Source: Mesorhizobium sp. Pch-S
GTDB lineage: Bacteria; Pseudomonadota; Alphaproteobacteria; Rhizobiales; Rhizobiaceae
Direction of reading: 5' to 3'
Assembly: GCF_004136315.1 (NCBI RefSeq)
Contig: NZ_CP029562.1
Coordinates: 3,619,501 to 3,683,500 of the forward strand
DNA: 64,000 bases
The notes beneath the pieces are model-generated. The model was not told the origin of the DNA. It did not search any database and saw only the letters and a program-made list of their open reading frames with translations. Made by a program: the position numbers and the translations under genes. Below are positions 47,068-55,210 of the stretch, piece after piece (position 1 is the stretch's first letter; each line of letters starts with the position of its first letter).

Positions 47068-48108
47068 ATGACGAAGCCCATCATTCGGCGTCTCGCTTTC
47101 CTCACGCCGGGCAATTATCCAGACAACGATCCAGCCGCCGGTTTCGAAAAGACGCTGCAGCTGTTCGAATTCGGCGAGGACATCGGTTTCGATGGGGCCT
47201 GGGTCAGGCAGCGCCACCTGGAACCCGGTATCTCCTCGGCCGCGGCCTTTCTGGCGGCGGCCAGTCAGCGCACCCGCAGGATCGAACTCGGCACCGCGGT
47301 CATTCCGATCGGTTATGAAAGCCCTTATCGGCTGGCGGAAGATCTTTCCACCGTCGATGTCCTGTCGCGCGGGCGGCTCAATGTCGGATTGAGTGCCGGC
47401 ACGCCTCCGCATGCCGAGACGCTGGGGCCGCTGGTGTTTGATGGTGACTGGCGCAGCTTCGATTTCTCACATGAGCGGGTGTTGCGTTTTGTTCGTAATC
47501 TCAAGGGGGAGCCAATTGGCGCGCCGGGCGCAATCGTCGAATTTCCTGGCGGCCGCGTCACGCCAAGACTCCAGCCTTATGCGGCCGGCCTTTCAGAGCG
47601 GATCTGGTATGGCGGCGGCTCGCTGCGATCCGCCGAATGGGCAGGGCGCAACGGTCTCAATCTCTTGATCGGCAATGTGACTTCGGGTGAAGGTACGGAC
47701 GATTTCTTCGAAGCCCAGCTTCGGCAACTGGAAGTTTTCAAGGCTCAGGCCGGCCACGGTCGTGTCGCGCTCGGCCGTGTCATCGTCCCTTTCGATGGTG
47801 CCGACGCAGTGACGCGCCAGCGCTATCGCGCCTATGGCGAGGGCCGGGACGATAGGACAGGCAAACCGCATGGCGAGCGGCGCACATTGTTCGCGCGCGA
47901 TCTGGTAGGCCCATCGCAGGCTATCGTGGAGGCGTTGCTCAGCGATCCCGTGTTTGCTGAAGTGGAGGAATTGCGCCTCGAACTGCCTTACAGTTTCCGG
48001 CACGAGGACTACGAGCAGATCCTGTCCGATGTGGTGGAACACATCGCGCCGGTTTTCGGATGGGCAGAAAAGACTGCCGAAACAAAGTCGGCACCTGCTT
48101 CAGCCTGA
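47068..48108 (+). CDS. LLM class flavin-dependent oxidoreductase (third monooxygenase)
   Basis: A 346-residue luciferase-like protein: 'LAFLTPGNYPDNDPAAGFEK', 'LFEFGEDIGFDGAWVRQRHL', 'IELGTAVIPIGYESPYRLAE', 'GRLNVGLSAGTPPHAE'. It ends the cluster 47 bp after the second binding-protein gene. Its presence gives three flavin monooxygenases in one locus, which suggests several S-substituents or sequential steps. Confidence 0.87.
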   Translation: MTKPIIRRLAFLTPGNYPDNDPAAGFEKTLQLFEFGEDIGFDGAWVRQRHLEPGISSAAAFLAAASQRTRRIELGTAVIPIGYESPYRLAEDLSTVDVLSRGRLNVGLSAGTPPHAETLGPLVFDGDWRSFDFSHERVLRFVRNLKGEPIGAPGAIVEFPGGRVTPRLQPYAAGLSERIWYGGGSLRSAEWAGRNGLNLLIGNVTSGEGTDDFFEAQLRQLEVFKAQAGHGRVALGRVIVPFDGADAVTRQRYRAYGEGRDDRTGKPHGERRTLFARDLVGPSQAIVEALLSDPVFAEVEELRLELPYSFRHEDYEQILSDVVEHIAPVFGWAEKTAETKSAPASA

Positions 48109-48576
48109 CAATTTGCGCGAGTCGGCGGCGTTCAAGATACCGTCCGGGCGGCGTCAGCGTTCGTCAACGTCGACACGCTCCTGGTCTTCGGTCGAGATGC
48201 TCGGTGCCATTCGATCATTATGGTCGGTATGGAAGGCCAGTTTGCGCTCCCAGGGATCGAAAAACCTGACGATCGAGCGCGCTGTTTTGGCCTTATGGCC
48301 AAAGTGGTTTTCTTTCATACTGAACATGGCGCAGGTTCCCCTTCTGCGTTACTCACCCGAAAAGCCGTCGAGTCGACAGGATATCCAGACGGCTTGCCTT
48401 GCAGTGTCTGACACCCCCCGCACCATCAAGGCAGTCTACATCTAAACGGACCAAGATGAAGGCGCTTACTCCATTTGGGGCATCAGCCATGACAATTGCG
48501 TGTCTGTCTGTAACGTATTTGGCAGAATGCTGTGCTCAATCGGTAAATGCTACAGAAGCGCGGCTACCTGGTACGG
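48109..48576. other. Intergenic region with one possible small gene
   Basis: 468 bp between the last monooxygenase and the VOC gene. Apart from the 57-codon minus-strand frame at 48154-48327 (listed separately) I see no gene; a plus-strand frame at 48456-48623 starts like a signal peptide but has no ribosome-binding site and runs into the VOC gene. Confidence 0.5.
48154..48327 (-). CDS. Possible small protein, unknown
   Basis: A 57-residue frame from ATG 48327 (or 48318), reading MFSMKENHFGHKAKTARSIV and then 'RFFDPWERKLAFHT' and an acidic tail. AGGGG lies about 11 bp upstream. Codon choice looks ordinary for the window and the charged, soluble composition is protein-like, but there is no recognised family. 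Confidence 0.38.
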   Translation of the reverse strand: MFSMKENHFGHKAKTARSIVRFFDPWERKLAFHTDHNDRMAPSISTEDQERVDVDER

Positions 48577-48975
48577 TCACAGCACTCCGAACCGTTTCCT
48601 GGCGGCATCGGTGGCAGGCATGAACAATGCGACGATCGTGCCTTCGGGGTCGCGGAACTGCATCGAGCAGTTCCCCCAAGGCATCATCTTGGGTTCGTGC
48701 ACCAGCTCGACCTTGCCCCTCAGCCGGTCAAATTCGGCATCGACGTCGTCGACCATGAATTCGATGATCGCCGTGCGGTTGGCGGATGGCTCGGCGCTGC
48801 CTTCCTTGAACAGGGCTACCGTCTCCGCACTGCCGATCGCAAGCGTGGCCGATGGCATGACAATCTCGGCAAAGACAGGGGCCAGCCACTCGGCGCGTTG
48901 GCCGGTCACCGTTTCGTAAAAGCCGACCATGCCTTCCACGTCGGAGGCGATCAGGCGAATGGATGCAAATTTCAT
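48577..48975 (-). CDS. VOC family (glyoxalase/bleomycin-resistance-like) protein
   Basis: A 132-residue single-module VOC protein: 'MKFASIRLIASDVEGMVGFY' at the start, a central 'IIEFMVDDVDAEFDRLRG', and 'MPWGNCSMQFRDPEGTIVALF' at the end, the usual metal-binding Glu region. Metalloenzyme or binding protein of unknown substrate. It is divergent from a WYL-type regulator across 99 bp, a very common pair, and the start at 48975 fits the family's N-terminus. Confidence 0.87.
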   Translation of the reverse strand: MKFASIRLIASDVEGMVGFYETVTGQRAEWLAPVFAEIVMPSATLAIGSAETVALFKEGSAEPSANRTAIIEFMVDDVDAEFDRLRGKVELVHEPKMMPWGNCSMQFRDPEGTIVALFMPATDAARKRFGVL

Positions 48976-49074
48976 CGTTTGTGATCCTTCAATTTGGCGC
49001 GACGGATATGACGTCGCGACAAGCTTGTGGCACACGCCTGTTGCCACCATAATGGCAGTAGGAGTCAGCATCGC

Positions 49075-49781
49075 ATGCGTCGTGCAGATCGATTGTTTCA
49101 GATCATCCAAATCCTGCGGCGGTCGAGCCGACCGGTGACGGCCGCGGCCTTGGCCGCGGAAATCGAGGTATCAAAACGCACCGTGTACCGTGATGTGGCC
49201 GATCTCATCGGCCAGAGGGTTCCTATCGTGGGAGAGGCAGGTTTCGGCTACCTGCTGGCTCCTGAATACGACATGCCGCCGCTGATGCTGACGCCTGACG
49301 AACTCGAGGCCGTCGTGCTGGGATCGCAATGGGTTGCGGCGCGTGGCGACAGGGTGCTCTCAGGCGCAGCCAATGATGTCGTGGCCAAGATCGCGGCAGT
49401 CGTCCCCGAACGCCTGCGGCAGTTCATCGTCGCACCAAGTGTCGGTGCCAAGCCGGGAAGAACTATGTCGCCGGACCCGGTCGACACGACGGAACTGCGG
49501 ATGGCGATCGCGAAGGCAGGAAGCTGCGTTTGCGTTATCGGTCCGAAAACGGCGAGGAGACGGACCGCATCGTCTGGCCGGTTATCCTGGGCTACGATGA
49601 GGCGACACGGCTGATCGTCGCCTGGTGCGAGTTGCGGCAGGGGTTCCGACATTTCCGCACCGACCGGGTGATACAGGCCACGGTTCTTGCGGTTGCCAAT
49701 GGCCTGCGCAAAGGCGAGTTGCGTCGCCGCTGGGAGCTTTGGCGCGAACAGCAGCGCCGGGATCGAATTCAGCACGAGTGA
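49075..49781 (+). pseudogene. YafY-type HTH/WYL regulator with a frameshift
   Basis: The first frame (start 49075, after AGGAG) gives the HTH_11 domain ('LFQIIQILRRSSRPVTAAAL') and the first part of the sensor region to about 'LRMAIAKAG'. The second half of the WYL domain is in another frame: 'LRYRSENGEETDRIVWPVIL' to the stop at 49781. One extra base near 49518-49525 (AAGGCAGG where AAGGGCAGG is expected) would restore a normal 235-residue protein. It is either a recent mutation or a sequencing error. Its partner is the divergent VOC gene. Confidence 0.82.
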
Positions 49782-49811
49782 GGTGCTGACTTTGTCCGCC
49801 AGCCACAAGCT

Positions 49812-49837
49812 GGAACCCGGCCGTTAGGCCGGGTTCC
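49812..49837. terminator. Bidirectional terminator hairpin before the porin stop
   Basis: A perfect 11-bp stem GGAACCCGGCC (49812-49822) / GGCCGGGTTCC (49827-49837) with a 4-base loop between the convergent regulator and porin genes. Confidence 0.7.
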
Positions 49838-49860
49838 GAGATCCAATTCAGGACGACATT

Positions 49861-50979
49861 CTAGAAATCGCGCTGGAAACGAAGCACGCCGCCGACCCCG
49901 TCGCTCTTGGCGTGGTACTTGCTGGCAGACTTGTTGAAATAGTCCACTTCGCCCGTGACCGTGAAGCCCGGAACGAGCTGATGCGCAATGTTCGCGGCGA
50001 GGGCAAAGGTCTTGCCCTGGTCATAGGAGGCCTGGACGTTGAACGCGGTCTTCTCGTTGAACTTGTAGGTGCCGCCGCCCCAGACAGCCCACTTGCCATC
50101 CCATGGCTTGTAGAAGCTGCGCAGCGAGTTCTTTTCGGTGCCATAGCCACCGAGCACGAACAGCGAAATCTGGTCGGTTGCCTTCACATCCAGGCGGACC
50201 TTGCCGGCCCATTCTTCATAAGCGCTGTTGTAAGCTGCAACGCCGGAGATGGAGCCCCAGCCCTGGGTGTACTTGGCACCTGCGACCACGTGCGGAACGT
50301 AGCTGTCGATGGTCTGATTTGCGGCTCTGGCAACCCACAGACCGGCATCATTCTTGACGCGGGTGTTGTAGCTGCCCGATCCCTGTTCCAGCGAAACGAT
50401 CGCCGAGAAGCCGTTGCCGGCATCAAACGTGTAGCTGATCAGATTGGTGTCGTATTCACCGAAGGGGATGAAATCGTCGTTGATGACGTTGCCGGCATAA
50501 CCCGAGAAGGTGTTGAAAGCCGATTCATCCTTACCGACGCGCAGGCCACCAAGCTGGATCCATGCGAAGTTCAGCGTGACATCCTTGTTGCGGGCGTTGG
50601 CGTTGTCGCCGCTGTTGCCGAAATTGAAGCGGGTTTCGGTATAGGTCTTGAGGGTTCCGAGCTCGGTTTCCTGGCCGGTCCAGGTCTTCAGTGTGAAGCG
50701 GGCGTTCTTGGCATAGGTGTCACGCTCACGGCCATTCAGGCGGTCTGTCGTCTTGACGCCGCCGAAATCGCCGAGACCTACGTCATAGCGCACGTAACCG
50801 CCAACACGCAGGCAGGTCTCGGTGCCCGGGATATAGAAGTAGCCGGCGCCGTAGACGTCGCAGATCTTGACGTATTCAGCGGGTTCCGGCTCGGCGACGA
50901 CGACGGCGTCGGCAGCACGCGCACCGGAAACCGCGAGCAGTGCCGCAGCCGAGCCGAGGAGAAGGCCCTTAACGTTCAT
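49861..50979 (-). CDS. Outer-membrane porin (Omp2b/porin_2 family)
   Basis: A 372-residue beta-barrel porin with signal peptide ('MNVKGLLLGSAAALLAVSGA', cleavage after ARA). 'VKICDVYGAGYFYIPGTETC' then LRVGGYVRYD is the conserved start of Rhizobiales Omp2-type porins, with two cysteines, and the protein ends in Phe ('LRFQRDF') for BAM recognition. General diffusion of small hydrophilic solutes. The start at 50979 follows GGAGTTTGAA; a longer frame to 51072 lacks the signal position. Confidence 0.95.
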   Translation of the reverse strand: MNVKGLLLGSAAALLAVSGARAADAVVVAEPEPAEYVKICDVYGAGYFYIPGTETCLRVGGYVRYDVGLGDFGGVKTTDRLNGRERDTYAKNARFTLKTWTGQETELGTLKTYTETRFNFGNSGDNANARNKDVTLNFAWIQLGGLRVGKDESAFNTFSGYAGNVINDDFIPFGEYDTNLISYTFDAGNGFSAIVSLEQGSGSYNTRVKNDAGLWVARAANQTIDSYVPHVVAGAKYTQGWGSISGVAAYNSAYEEWAGKVRLDVKATDQISLFVLGGYGTEKNSLRSFYKPWDGKWAVWGGGTYKFNEKTAFNVQASYDQGKTFALAANIAHQLVPGFTVTGEVDYFNKSASKYHAKSDGVGGVLRFQRDF

Positions 50980-51491
50980 TTCAAACTCCTGTCTTTGGAA
51001 ACGTGTCCTCGAAAAGGCAGAATCTTTTTCCTTTTCGTGCGAAGCCATCGCATCGAATCCTGCTGTCGGCAAATTGATTTCAGATTCTATCGAATAGTTG
51101 TTGCCATAGTTGTTTCATATGTTGTGAGAATGCCACGATTTAATTCGGATCCTGACCATTTTAATACTTAAGGTAAGGAATCTAACTAAAATTATTTCAC
51201 TAAAGTATTGTCCGTGGAGTCGTAATCCATTCAGTTGTGCAGTATATGAAAAGCACATCGACCTCCAGTCGATGGGCGGTTCCGTATCGGTGTATCCCCT
51301 GCAGTCGAAACGGGACCGCCATCTAATCAGATTTTGATTAGATCCGAATCTCTTTCGATTATGATTTCAGATGTTCTTGGATTGATTTTACGCTATGAGC
51401 CTGGCGTCGAGTGGAATAAAAAACCAGTCGACCGGTAGTTTGCAATTGCTTTCAAGCGTACCTGGGTCTGGCCAGGATGTGACGATTTTTC
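50980..51491. other. Gene-free AT-rich region between porin and MarR genes
   Basis: 512 bp with no protein gene. It must hold the porin promoter (51000-51180 is AT-rich) and contains a block of three abutting hairpins at 51256-51343, listed separately as a candidate RNA. Confidence 0.7.
51256..51343. ncRNA. Candidate structured small RNA: three abutting hairpins
   Basis: Hairpin 1: CATCGAC/GTCGATG (51256-51274) with loop CTCCA. Hairpin 2: GGCGGTTCCGT/ACGGGACCGCC (51275-51320), 11 pairs including one G-T wobble, 24-base loop. Hairpin 3: ATCTAATCA/TGATTAGAT (51321-51343), 5-base loop. The three stems follow each other with no spare base, which is unlikely by chance in an otherwise AT-rich spacer. 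The CTCCA loop could pair with Shine-Dalgarno sequences. Strand is not certain; plus is assumed for the loop argument. Confidence 0.45.
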
Positions 51492-51944
51492 TTACCTGTT
51501 GGTGAGAAAACGATTGGATTTTGGCTGTCTCATCGAAATGCGACGAAGGATTTTCGTGGCGATTTCCAGCTCCGCTGTATCGAACTCGGACAAGATGTCT
51601 TCATGCAGTTCGCTAAGCATTTCTTCGAGCTTGGCAGCGAGGGTCGTGCCTTCTTCGGTAAGCCAGAGGGCTTTTGCACGTTGGTCCTTCGGATCTTCGC
51701 GACGTTCAATCAATTTGGCCGCTTCAAGCTGGGTAATCATGTCGGCAAGCGTCGCTGCGCGAATGCCAATGCTGTTCGCGACCTCGGATTGCCAGACACC
51801 ATTTCCCAGTCTCGAAACCCAGATCAAAGGCATTGCGCGGGCTTCGGAAATGTCGTGGCGCATGAATTTCCGCTCTGCGTGGGAACGCCAGCGTCTGTCA
51901 GCGCGAACCAATTCAGATACCAAGTCCCGACGCGCGCTTTTCAA
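51492..51944 (-). CDS. MarR family transcriptional regulator
   Basis: A 150-residue winged-helix MarR protein: 'MPLIWVSRLGNGVWQSEVAN', recognition helix 'GIRAATLADMITQLEAAKLI', wing 'RREDPKDQRAKALWLTEEG'. The target is unknown. It lies downstream of (same strand as) a sensor kinase gene, with 273 bp between that hold an 11-bp-spaced GTGGAG repeat, so the two-component system may control it. Confidence 0.88.
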   Translation of the reverse strand: MKSARRDLVSELVRADRRWRSHAERKFMRHDISEARAMPLIWVSRLGNGVWQSEVANSIGIRAATLADMITQLEAAKLIERREDPKDQRAKALWLTEEGTTLAAKLEEMLSELHEDILSEFDTAELEIATKILRRISMRQPKSNRFLTNR

Positions 51945-52104
51945 GTCAAACCGCCTCTATTCCAACTGCACTTGCATTTCGGGCGGTCCTGCGGGCCCTC
52001 CTCACCTGCCGGCTTCCCTTGCCCCAATGTCCGATCGAAAGATGTCATGGCACTGAGAGCGCGCCTTTTATCACATGCTGCAAAGGTCGCGATTGCATGG
52101 ATGG

Positions 52105-52124
52105 TTCGTGGAGGTTTCGTGGAG
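52105..52124 (+). promoter_or_regulatory. 11-bp-spaced direct repeat, candidate response-regulator site
   Basis: TTCGTGGAG at 52105-52113 and again at 52116-52124, exactly 11 bp apart. A TATAAG follows 16 bp later at 52141. The same GTGGAG pair with 11-bp spacing occurs at 54225-54242, on the other side of the two-component genes. Confidence 0.5.
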
Positions 52125-52217
52125 CAAGGCCGTTCGACGTTATAAGGATGCCGGCGAATCCTTTGCAGCGCAAATGAGCGGACAAGTCTGCTGCAAGCGA
52201 CTGTGAGCCGGCTCGTC

Positions 52218-53306
52218 TCAGCCAGAAACAGCTTTCCCATCCGTGTCAGGCGAGAGCGGCAGCGAGATCTCGATGACAAGACCGCCGCTTGGCGACGTGC
52301 GGGCCACGGCATCTCCGCCATGTGCGCGCAGGATGGCTCTCACGATGGCCAATCCCAATCCGCTGCCCCCACTTTTACGAGAGCGAGATTCGTCGGCTCG
52401 CCAAAACCGCTCGAACATTTTTTCGTGGCTTTCAGGAGGGACGCCCGGACCGGAGTCGGAGCAGCGAATGATTCCGGTCAAGCCGGAAACAAAGGTCTGC
52501 ATGTGCACCGTGCTGTGCGGAGCGTAGCGGTGCGCATTGTCGAGTACGGCCAACAGTGCCTGGCGCACGCGATTGCGGTCGACTTTGCATGGAACGGACT
52601 GCAGGTCTTGCTCCAGCCTTATACCTGCGGCCGCCGTTTCCGGTTCCATGGCACCGGCGATTGCCTCGACTTCGCGGGCCAGGTCGACCATTTCCAGATC
52701 CAGATCGAGATGGCCGGCGCTGGCAAGTCCAAGGGTCCGCAGGTCTTCGACGAGATGCGTCAAACCGTCAACGTGGGCGATGAGATTGCCGTACAACTCT
52801 CTGGTCGGCGGAAAGACACCATCGGCCATTCCTTGCAAACGGCCCCGAAGGATCGTCAGCGGCGTGCGCAGTTCGTGCGCGATGGCGGAGTTCGAGAACC
52901 GCAGTTCGGATTCGGCGGTCTCCAGGCGCCAGGCCATCGTGTTGAAATCGCTGATCAGCGTTTCGGCTTCCCCAAAACCATTCTGGACCACCTCGGCGCG
53001 GGCGCTGAAGTCTCCGCTGGTGATGGAGCGAAGCGCTTTGGCGACGGTTTCCAAGGGACGTAGAATTCGACGCGCCAGCCTCCATCCGACGATACCTGCC
53101 GCAACCAGGCTGATCGCAACAAAAATGGCGAGTGCGATGAAATCGGTCAGTACCCAATCGCTCTCCTCACCCTGGATCGCGACGGGCACAAGCCACTCAT
53201 AATTGTAGTAGTAGAGAATGCCACCGAAGAACATGACTGCGAGCGCCAGCAGCGTCACAGCACTGATCGACAGCATTACCTGACTGCTGAGGGTTCCCTT
53301 TCTCAT
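52218..53306 (-). CDS. Sensor histidine kinase (BaeS-like)
   Basis: A 362-residue membrane kinase: two transmembrane helices (about residues 10-35 and 60-80) around a short periplasmic loop, a HAMP domain ('RILRPLETVAKALRSITSG'), the phospho-acceptor 'IAHELRTPLTILRGRLQGM', then the ATPase domain with N-box ('VLDNAHRYAP'), 'DSGPGVPPE', 'FERFWRADESRSR' and 'GSGLGLAIVRAIL'. The region after the histidine resembles BaeS, a sensor of envelope stress. The start at 53306 is used; 53324 is an in-frame alternative. It is 72 bp after the regulator gene. Confidence 0.92.
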   Translation of the reverse strand: MRKGTLSSQVMLSISAVTLLALAVMFFGGILYYYNYEWLVPVAIQGEESDWVLTDFIALAIFVAISLVAAGIVGWRLARRILRPLETVAKALRSITSGDFSARAEVVQNGFGEAETLISDFNTMAWRLETAESELRFSNSAIAHELRTPLTILRGRLQGMADGVFPPTRELYGNLIAHVDGLTHLVEDLRTLGLASAGHLDLDLEMVDLAREVEAIAGAMEPETAAAGIRLEQDLQSVPCKVDRNRVRQALLAVLDNAHRYAPHSTVHMQTFVSGLTGIIRCSDSGPGVPPESHEKMFERFWRADESRSRKSGGSGLGLAIVRAILRAHGGDAVARTSPSGGLVIEISLPLSPDTDGKAVSG

Positions 53307-53378
53307 CGAGGTCCAGTCAATCAACGAGAGGCGTCGGGTTGGTCGGCCCGGCAGTGCACATGGAGCGCATCGTGGCCC

Positions 53379-54080
53379 CTAGTGACAGCTCGAGACGAGC
53401 TTGTAGCCGACGCCGCGCACTCCGGTGACAAGACCATCGGCTCCGGCCGAAGCAAGCTTGCGCCTCAGATTGCTTACATGGCTGTCCACCGTACGTTCCA
53501 ATGCTTCTCCTTCCGGGAGACATGCGTCGACCAACTCGCCGCGCTCGAAAACCCGGTTCGGCGAACCGGCCATATGGGTCAGAAGGCGAAATTCGGTCCG
53601 GGTCAGCTCCAGTGAGATCTCACCCCTTACCGTTTCCACTGATGCCATATATGCGCTGGGGTCGATTGTGAGAGGTCCAACCCTGATCGCGGTCCCCGCA
53701 TCTCGCCCCCGGGTTCGTCGCAACACGGCCTTTGCGCGGGCGACAACCTCGAGGGGGTTGAACGGTTTAACGACATAGTCGTCCGCTCCGATGCGGAGAG
53801 CCTGCAGCTTGTCCAGGTCTTCCGCGAGCGCAGTGACCATGATGACAGGAGTGTCGCCTCGTCTGCGCAGGGCGGCGAGCACTTCATATCCGTCCTGTCC
53901 TGGCATCTTCACATCCAGAATGATGATATCGGGCCGAAGGCGCAGATGGTGCGCCAGTCCGGTCGGACCGTCATTGGCGCTGACGGTCCGAAAACCCTCC
54001 CGGCCGAAGTAGGTCTCAAGAATGTCGACGATTTCGGGCTCGTCCTCGACGAGCAGTACAAGCGCGTTTTCCACCATCAT
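53379..54080 (-). CDS. Response regulator, OmpR/PhoB family (BaeR-like)
   Basis: A 233-residue regulator: receiver domain with 'LLVEDEPEIVDILETYFGRE', phospho-acceptor Asp in 'IIILDVKMPGQDG' (Asp56), and Lys in 'ADDYVVKPFNP'; the C-terminal winged helix has 'ISLELTRTEFRLLTHMAGSP' and ends 'VTGVRGVGYKLV'. It is the partner of the downstream kinase. OmpR-type proteins bind paired direct repeats about 10-11 bp apart, and such a repeat lies at 54225-54242 upstream. ATG at 54080 is preferred over TTG at 54086. Confidence 0.93.
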   Translation of the reverse strand: MMVENALVLLVEDEPEIVDILETYFGREGFRTVSANDGPTGLAHHLRLRPDIIILDVKMPGQDGYEVLAALRRRGDTPVIMVTALAEDLDKLQALRIGADDYVVKPFNPLEVVARAKAVLRRTRGRDAGTAIRVGPLTIDPSAYMASVETVRGEISLELTRTEFRLLTHMAGSPNRVFERGELVDACLPEGEALERTVDSHVSNLRRKLASAGADGLVTGVRGVGYKLVSSCH

Positions 54081-54224
54081 CGGCAACTGTCTTCCGGCGT
54101 GCTGTCGTCCGCTGTTTTCCGTCGTCTGGCGATGGTCTGGCGGCTAAAATTGCAAGAGCGCTCCCGTCATAACCCACCCTTGATGGGCGCTTGATCGCGC
54201 TGAGTTCAGGATGTGTCGATATTG

Positions 54225-54242
54225 TGTGGAGTTTTTGTGGAG
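54225..54242 (+). promoter_or_regulatory. 11-bp-spaced direct repeat, candidate response-regulator site
   Basis: TGTGGAG at 54225-54231 and at 54236-54242, exactly 11 bp apart, between the response-regulator gene and the divergent DUF6074 gene. It matches the pair at 52105-52124. Confidence 0.5.
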
Positions 54243-54324
54243 TCTCGAGGGCGTTTTGAAGGGGAAACAAACCGGGTCTGGCAGAAGCTGAAAAAGGGTT
54301 CGGTTCACTGTTGGTAAACCATCC

Positions 54325-54588
54325 ATGGTCGATCGTCCCGACATGGCTGAATTGATTCCCTTTCCACTTCATTCCCGCGCAATCCTGGTTCGCTCGATTT
54401 CCGATGATCTGGAGGTCGTTCATGGTCCGAGCGCCAACGCGTTCTGGCGAGAGCGCATTGCCGGTATCGTCGCCGGGTTGCGCGCGGACGGTGTCGCGGA
54501 TGACGCGATCCGAGTGGAGATTCTTGGCTTGCAGTCCGCTGTTCAGTCAGAGTTGCAGAGACGCGCCCGCTCGGCGGCAGTGCTTTAG
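54325..54588 (+). CDS. DUF6074 family small protein
   Basis: An 87-residue protein with the DUF6074 pattern: 'ELIPFPLHSRAILVRSI', then helices with 'FWRERIAGIVAGLRADGV' and Arg-rich C-terminus. The family is limited mainly to Rhizobiales and has no known function. It is divergent from the two-component operon and 83 bp downstream of the GTGGAG repeat, so it could belong to that regulon. Confidence 0.78.
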   Translation: MVDRPDMAELIPFPLHSRAILVRSISDDLEVVHGPSANAFWRERIAGIVAGLRADGVADDAIRVEILGLQSAVQSELQRRARSAAVL

Positions 54589-54674
54589 AACCGGATCATT
54601 GCCGCTAAACGGTGCTTGCGTTTTTCTATCTCGGTTGCCTGATATGACCGCGGCGCGGTCCATGCCCCGGGTGA

Positions 54675-55139
54675 TCAGTCGCGATGGAAATCTGCGACAA
54701 AAAGCTTGCCGGCATCGCTTGCATCCGGGGGGAGAACCTCGCCACAGGCCTTGCAGTGCACTTGGGCGACAAATTCCGCCCCACATGAATGTCTCAGGAC
54801 AAAGGGATCAGCACCGCCGCCGAGATTCTCACGTCCCCAGCGCTTCAATGTGAGCAGCACGGGCGACAGCGCTCGACCGGACGGCGTCAACCGATACTCA
54901 TAGCGCGGAGGATGTTCGCTGTATGGGACGCGCGTGAGGACACCGTGTTCCTCAAGCTTGCGAAGTCGAACAGCGAGAATGTCCCGCGGCGCCCCGGTGT
55001 GGCGGGCGATGTCGGTGAAACGCTGAGGACCGTAAAACAATTCACGGACGACGAGCAGGCTCCATCGATCGCCAACCACCTCCAGGGCATCGGCGATATT
55101 GCAATGGCGTGGAACCTCACTTGGCGGAATCGAAAGCAT
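54675..55139 (-). CDS. HxlR family transcriptional regulator
   Basis: A 154-residue winged-helix regulator: 'CNIADALEVVGDRWSLLVVR' with the family's N-terminal Cys, 'RFTDIARHTGAPRDILAVRL' recognition helix, 'GRALSPVLLTLKRWG'. The C-terminus has a zinc-ribbon-like Cys pair ('CGAEFVAQVHCKACGE'), not seen in the shortest HxlR proteins. Two matching palindromes lie in the divergent 121-bp promoter it shares with an alpha/beta hydrolase gene. The start at 55139 fits the family; the frame extends further upstream without a good start. Confidence 0.88.
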   Translation of the reverse strand: MLSIPPSEVPRHCNIADALEVVGDRWSLLVVRELFYGPQRFTDIARHTGAPRDILAVRLRKLEEHGVLTRVPYSEHPPRYEYRLTPSGRALSPVLLTLKRWGRENLGGGADPFVLRHSCGAEFVAQVHCKACGEVLPPDASDAGKLFVADFHRD

Positions 55140-55161
55140 GCCGAAACTTAATCTCCGCAGG

Positions 55162-55176
55162 GTTTGGAAATCAAAC
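55162..55176. promoter_or_regulatory. HxlR operator, copy 1
   Basis: GTTTGGAAATCAAAC, a 15-bp palindrome (extending one base each side to GG..CC) 22 bp upstream of the HxlR start. It has the same plan as copy 2, GTTKGRAAATCMAAC. Confidence 0.6.
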
Positions 55177-55210
55177 CAAATAAGAGTTGTGTTTTCAAAC
55201 TCACTATGCA

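Noticed and set aside
48456..48623. Plus-strand frame with a signal-peptide-like start
   Set aside because: No ribosome-binding site, and it runs 47 bp into the end of the VOC gene on the other strand.
49912..51171. 419-codon plus-strand frame over the porin gene
   Set aside because: The porin on the minus strand has a signal peptide, conserved motifs and a terminal Phe; the plus frame has no family features.
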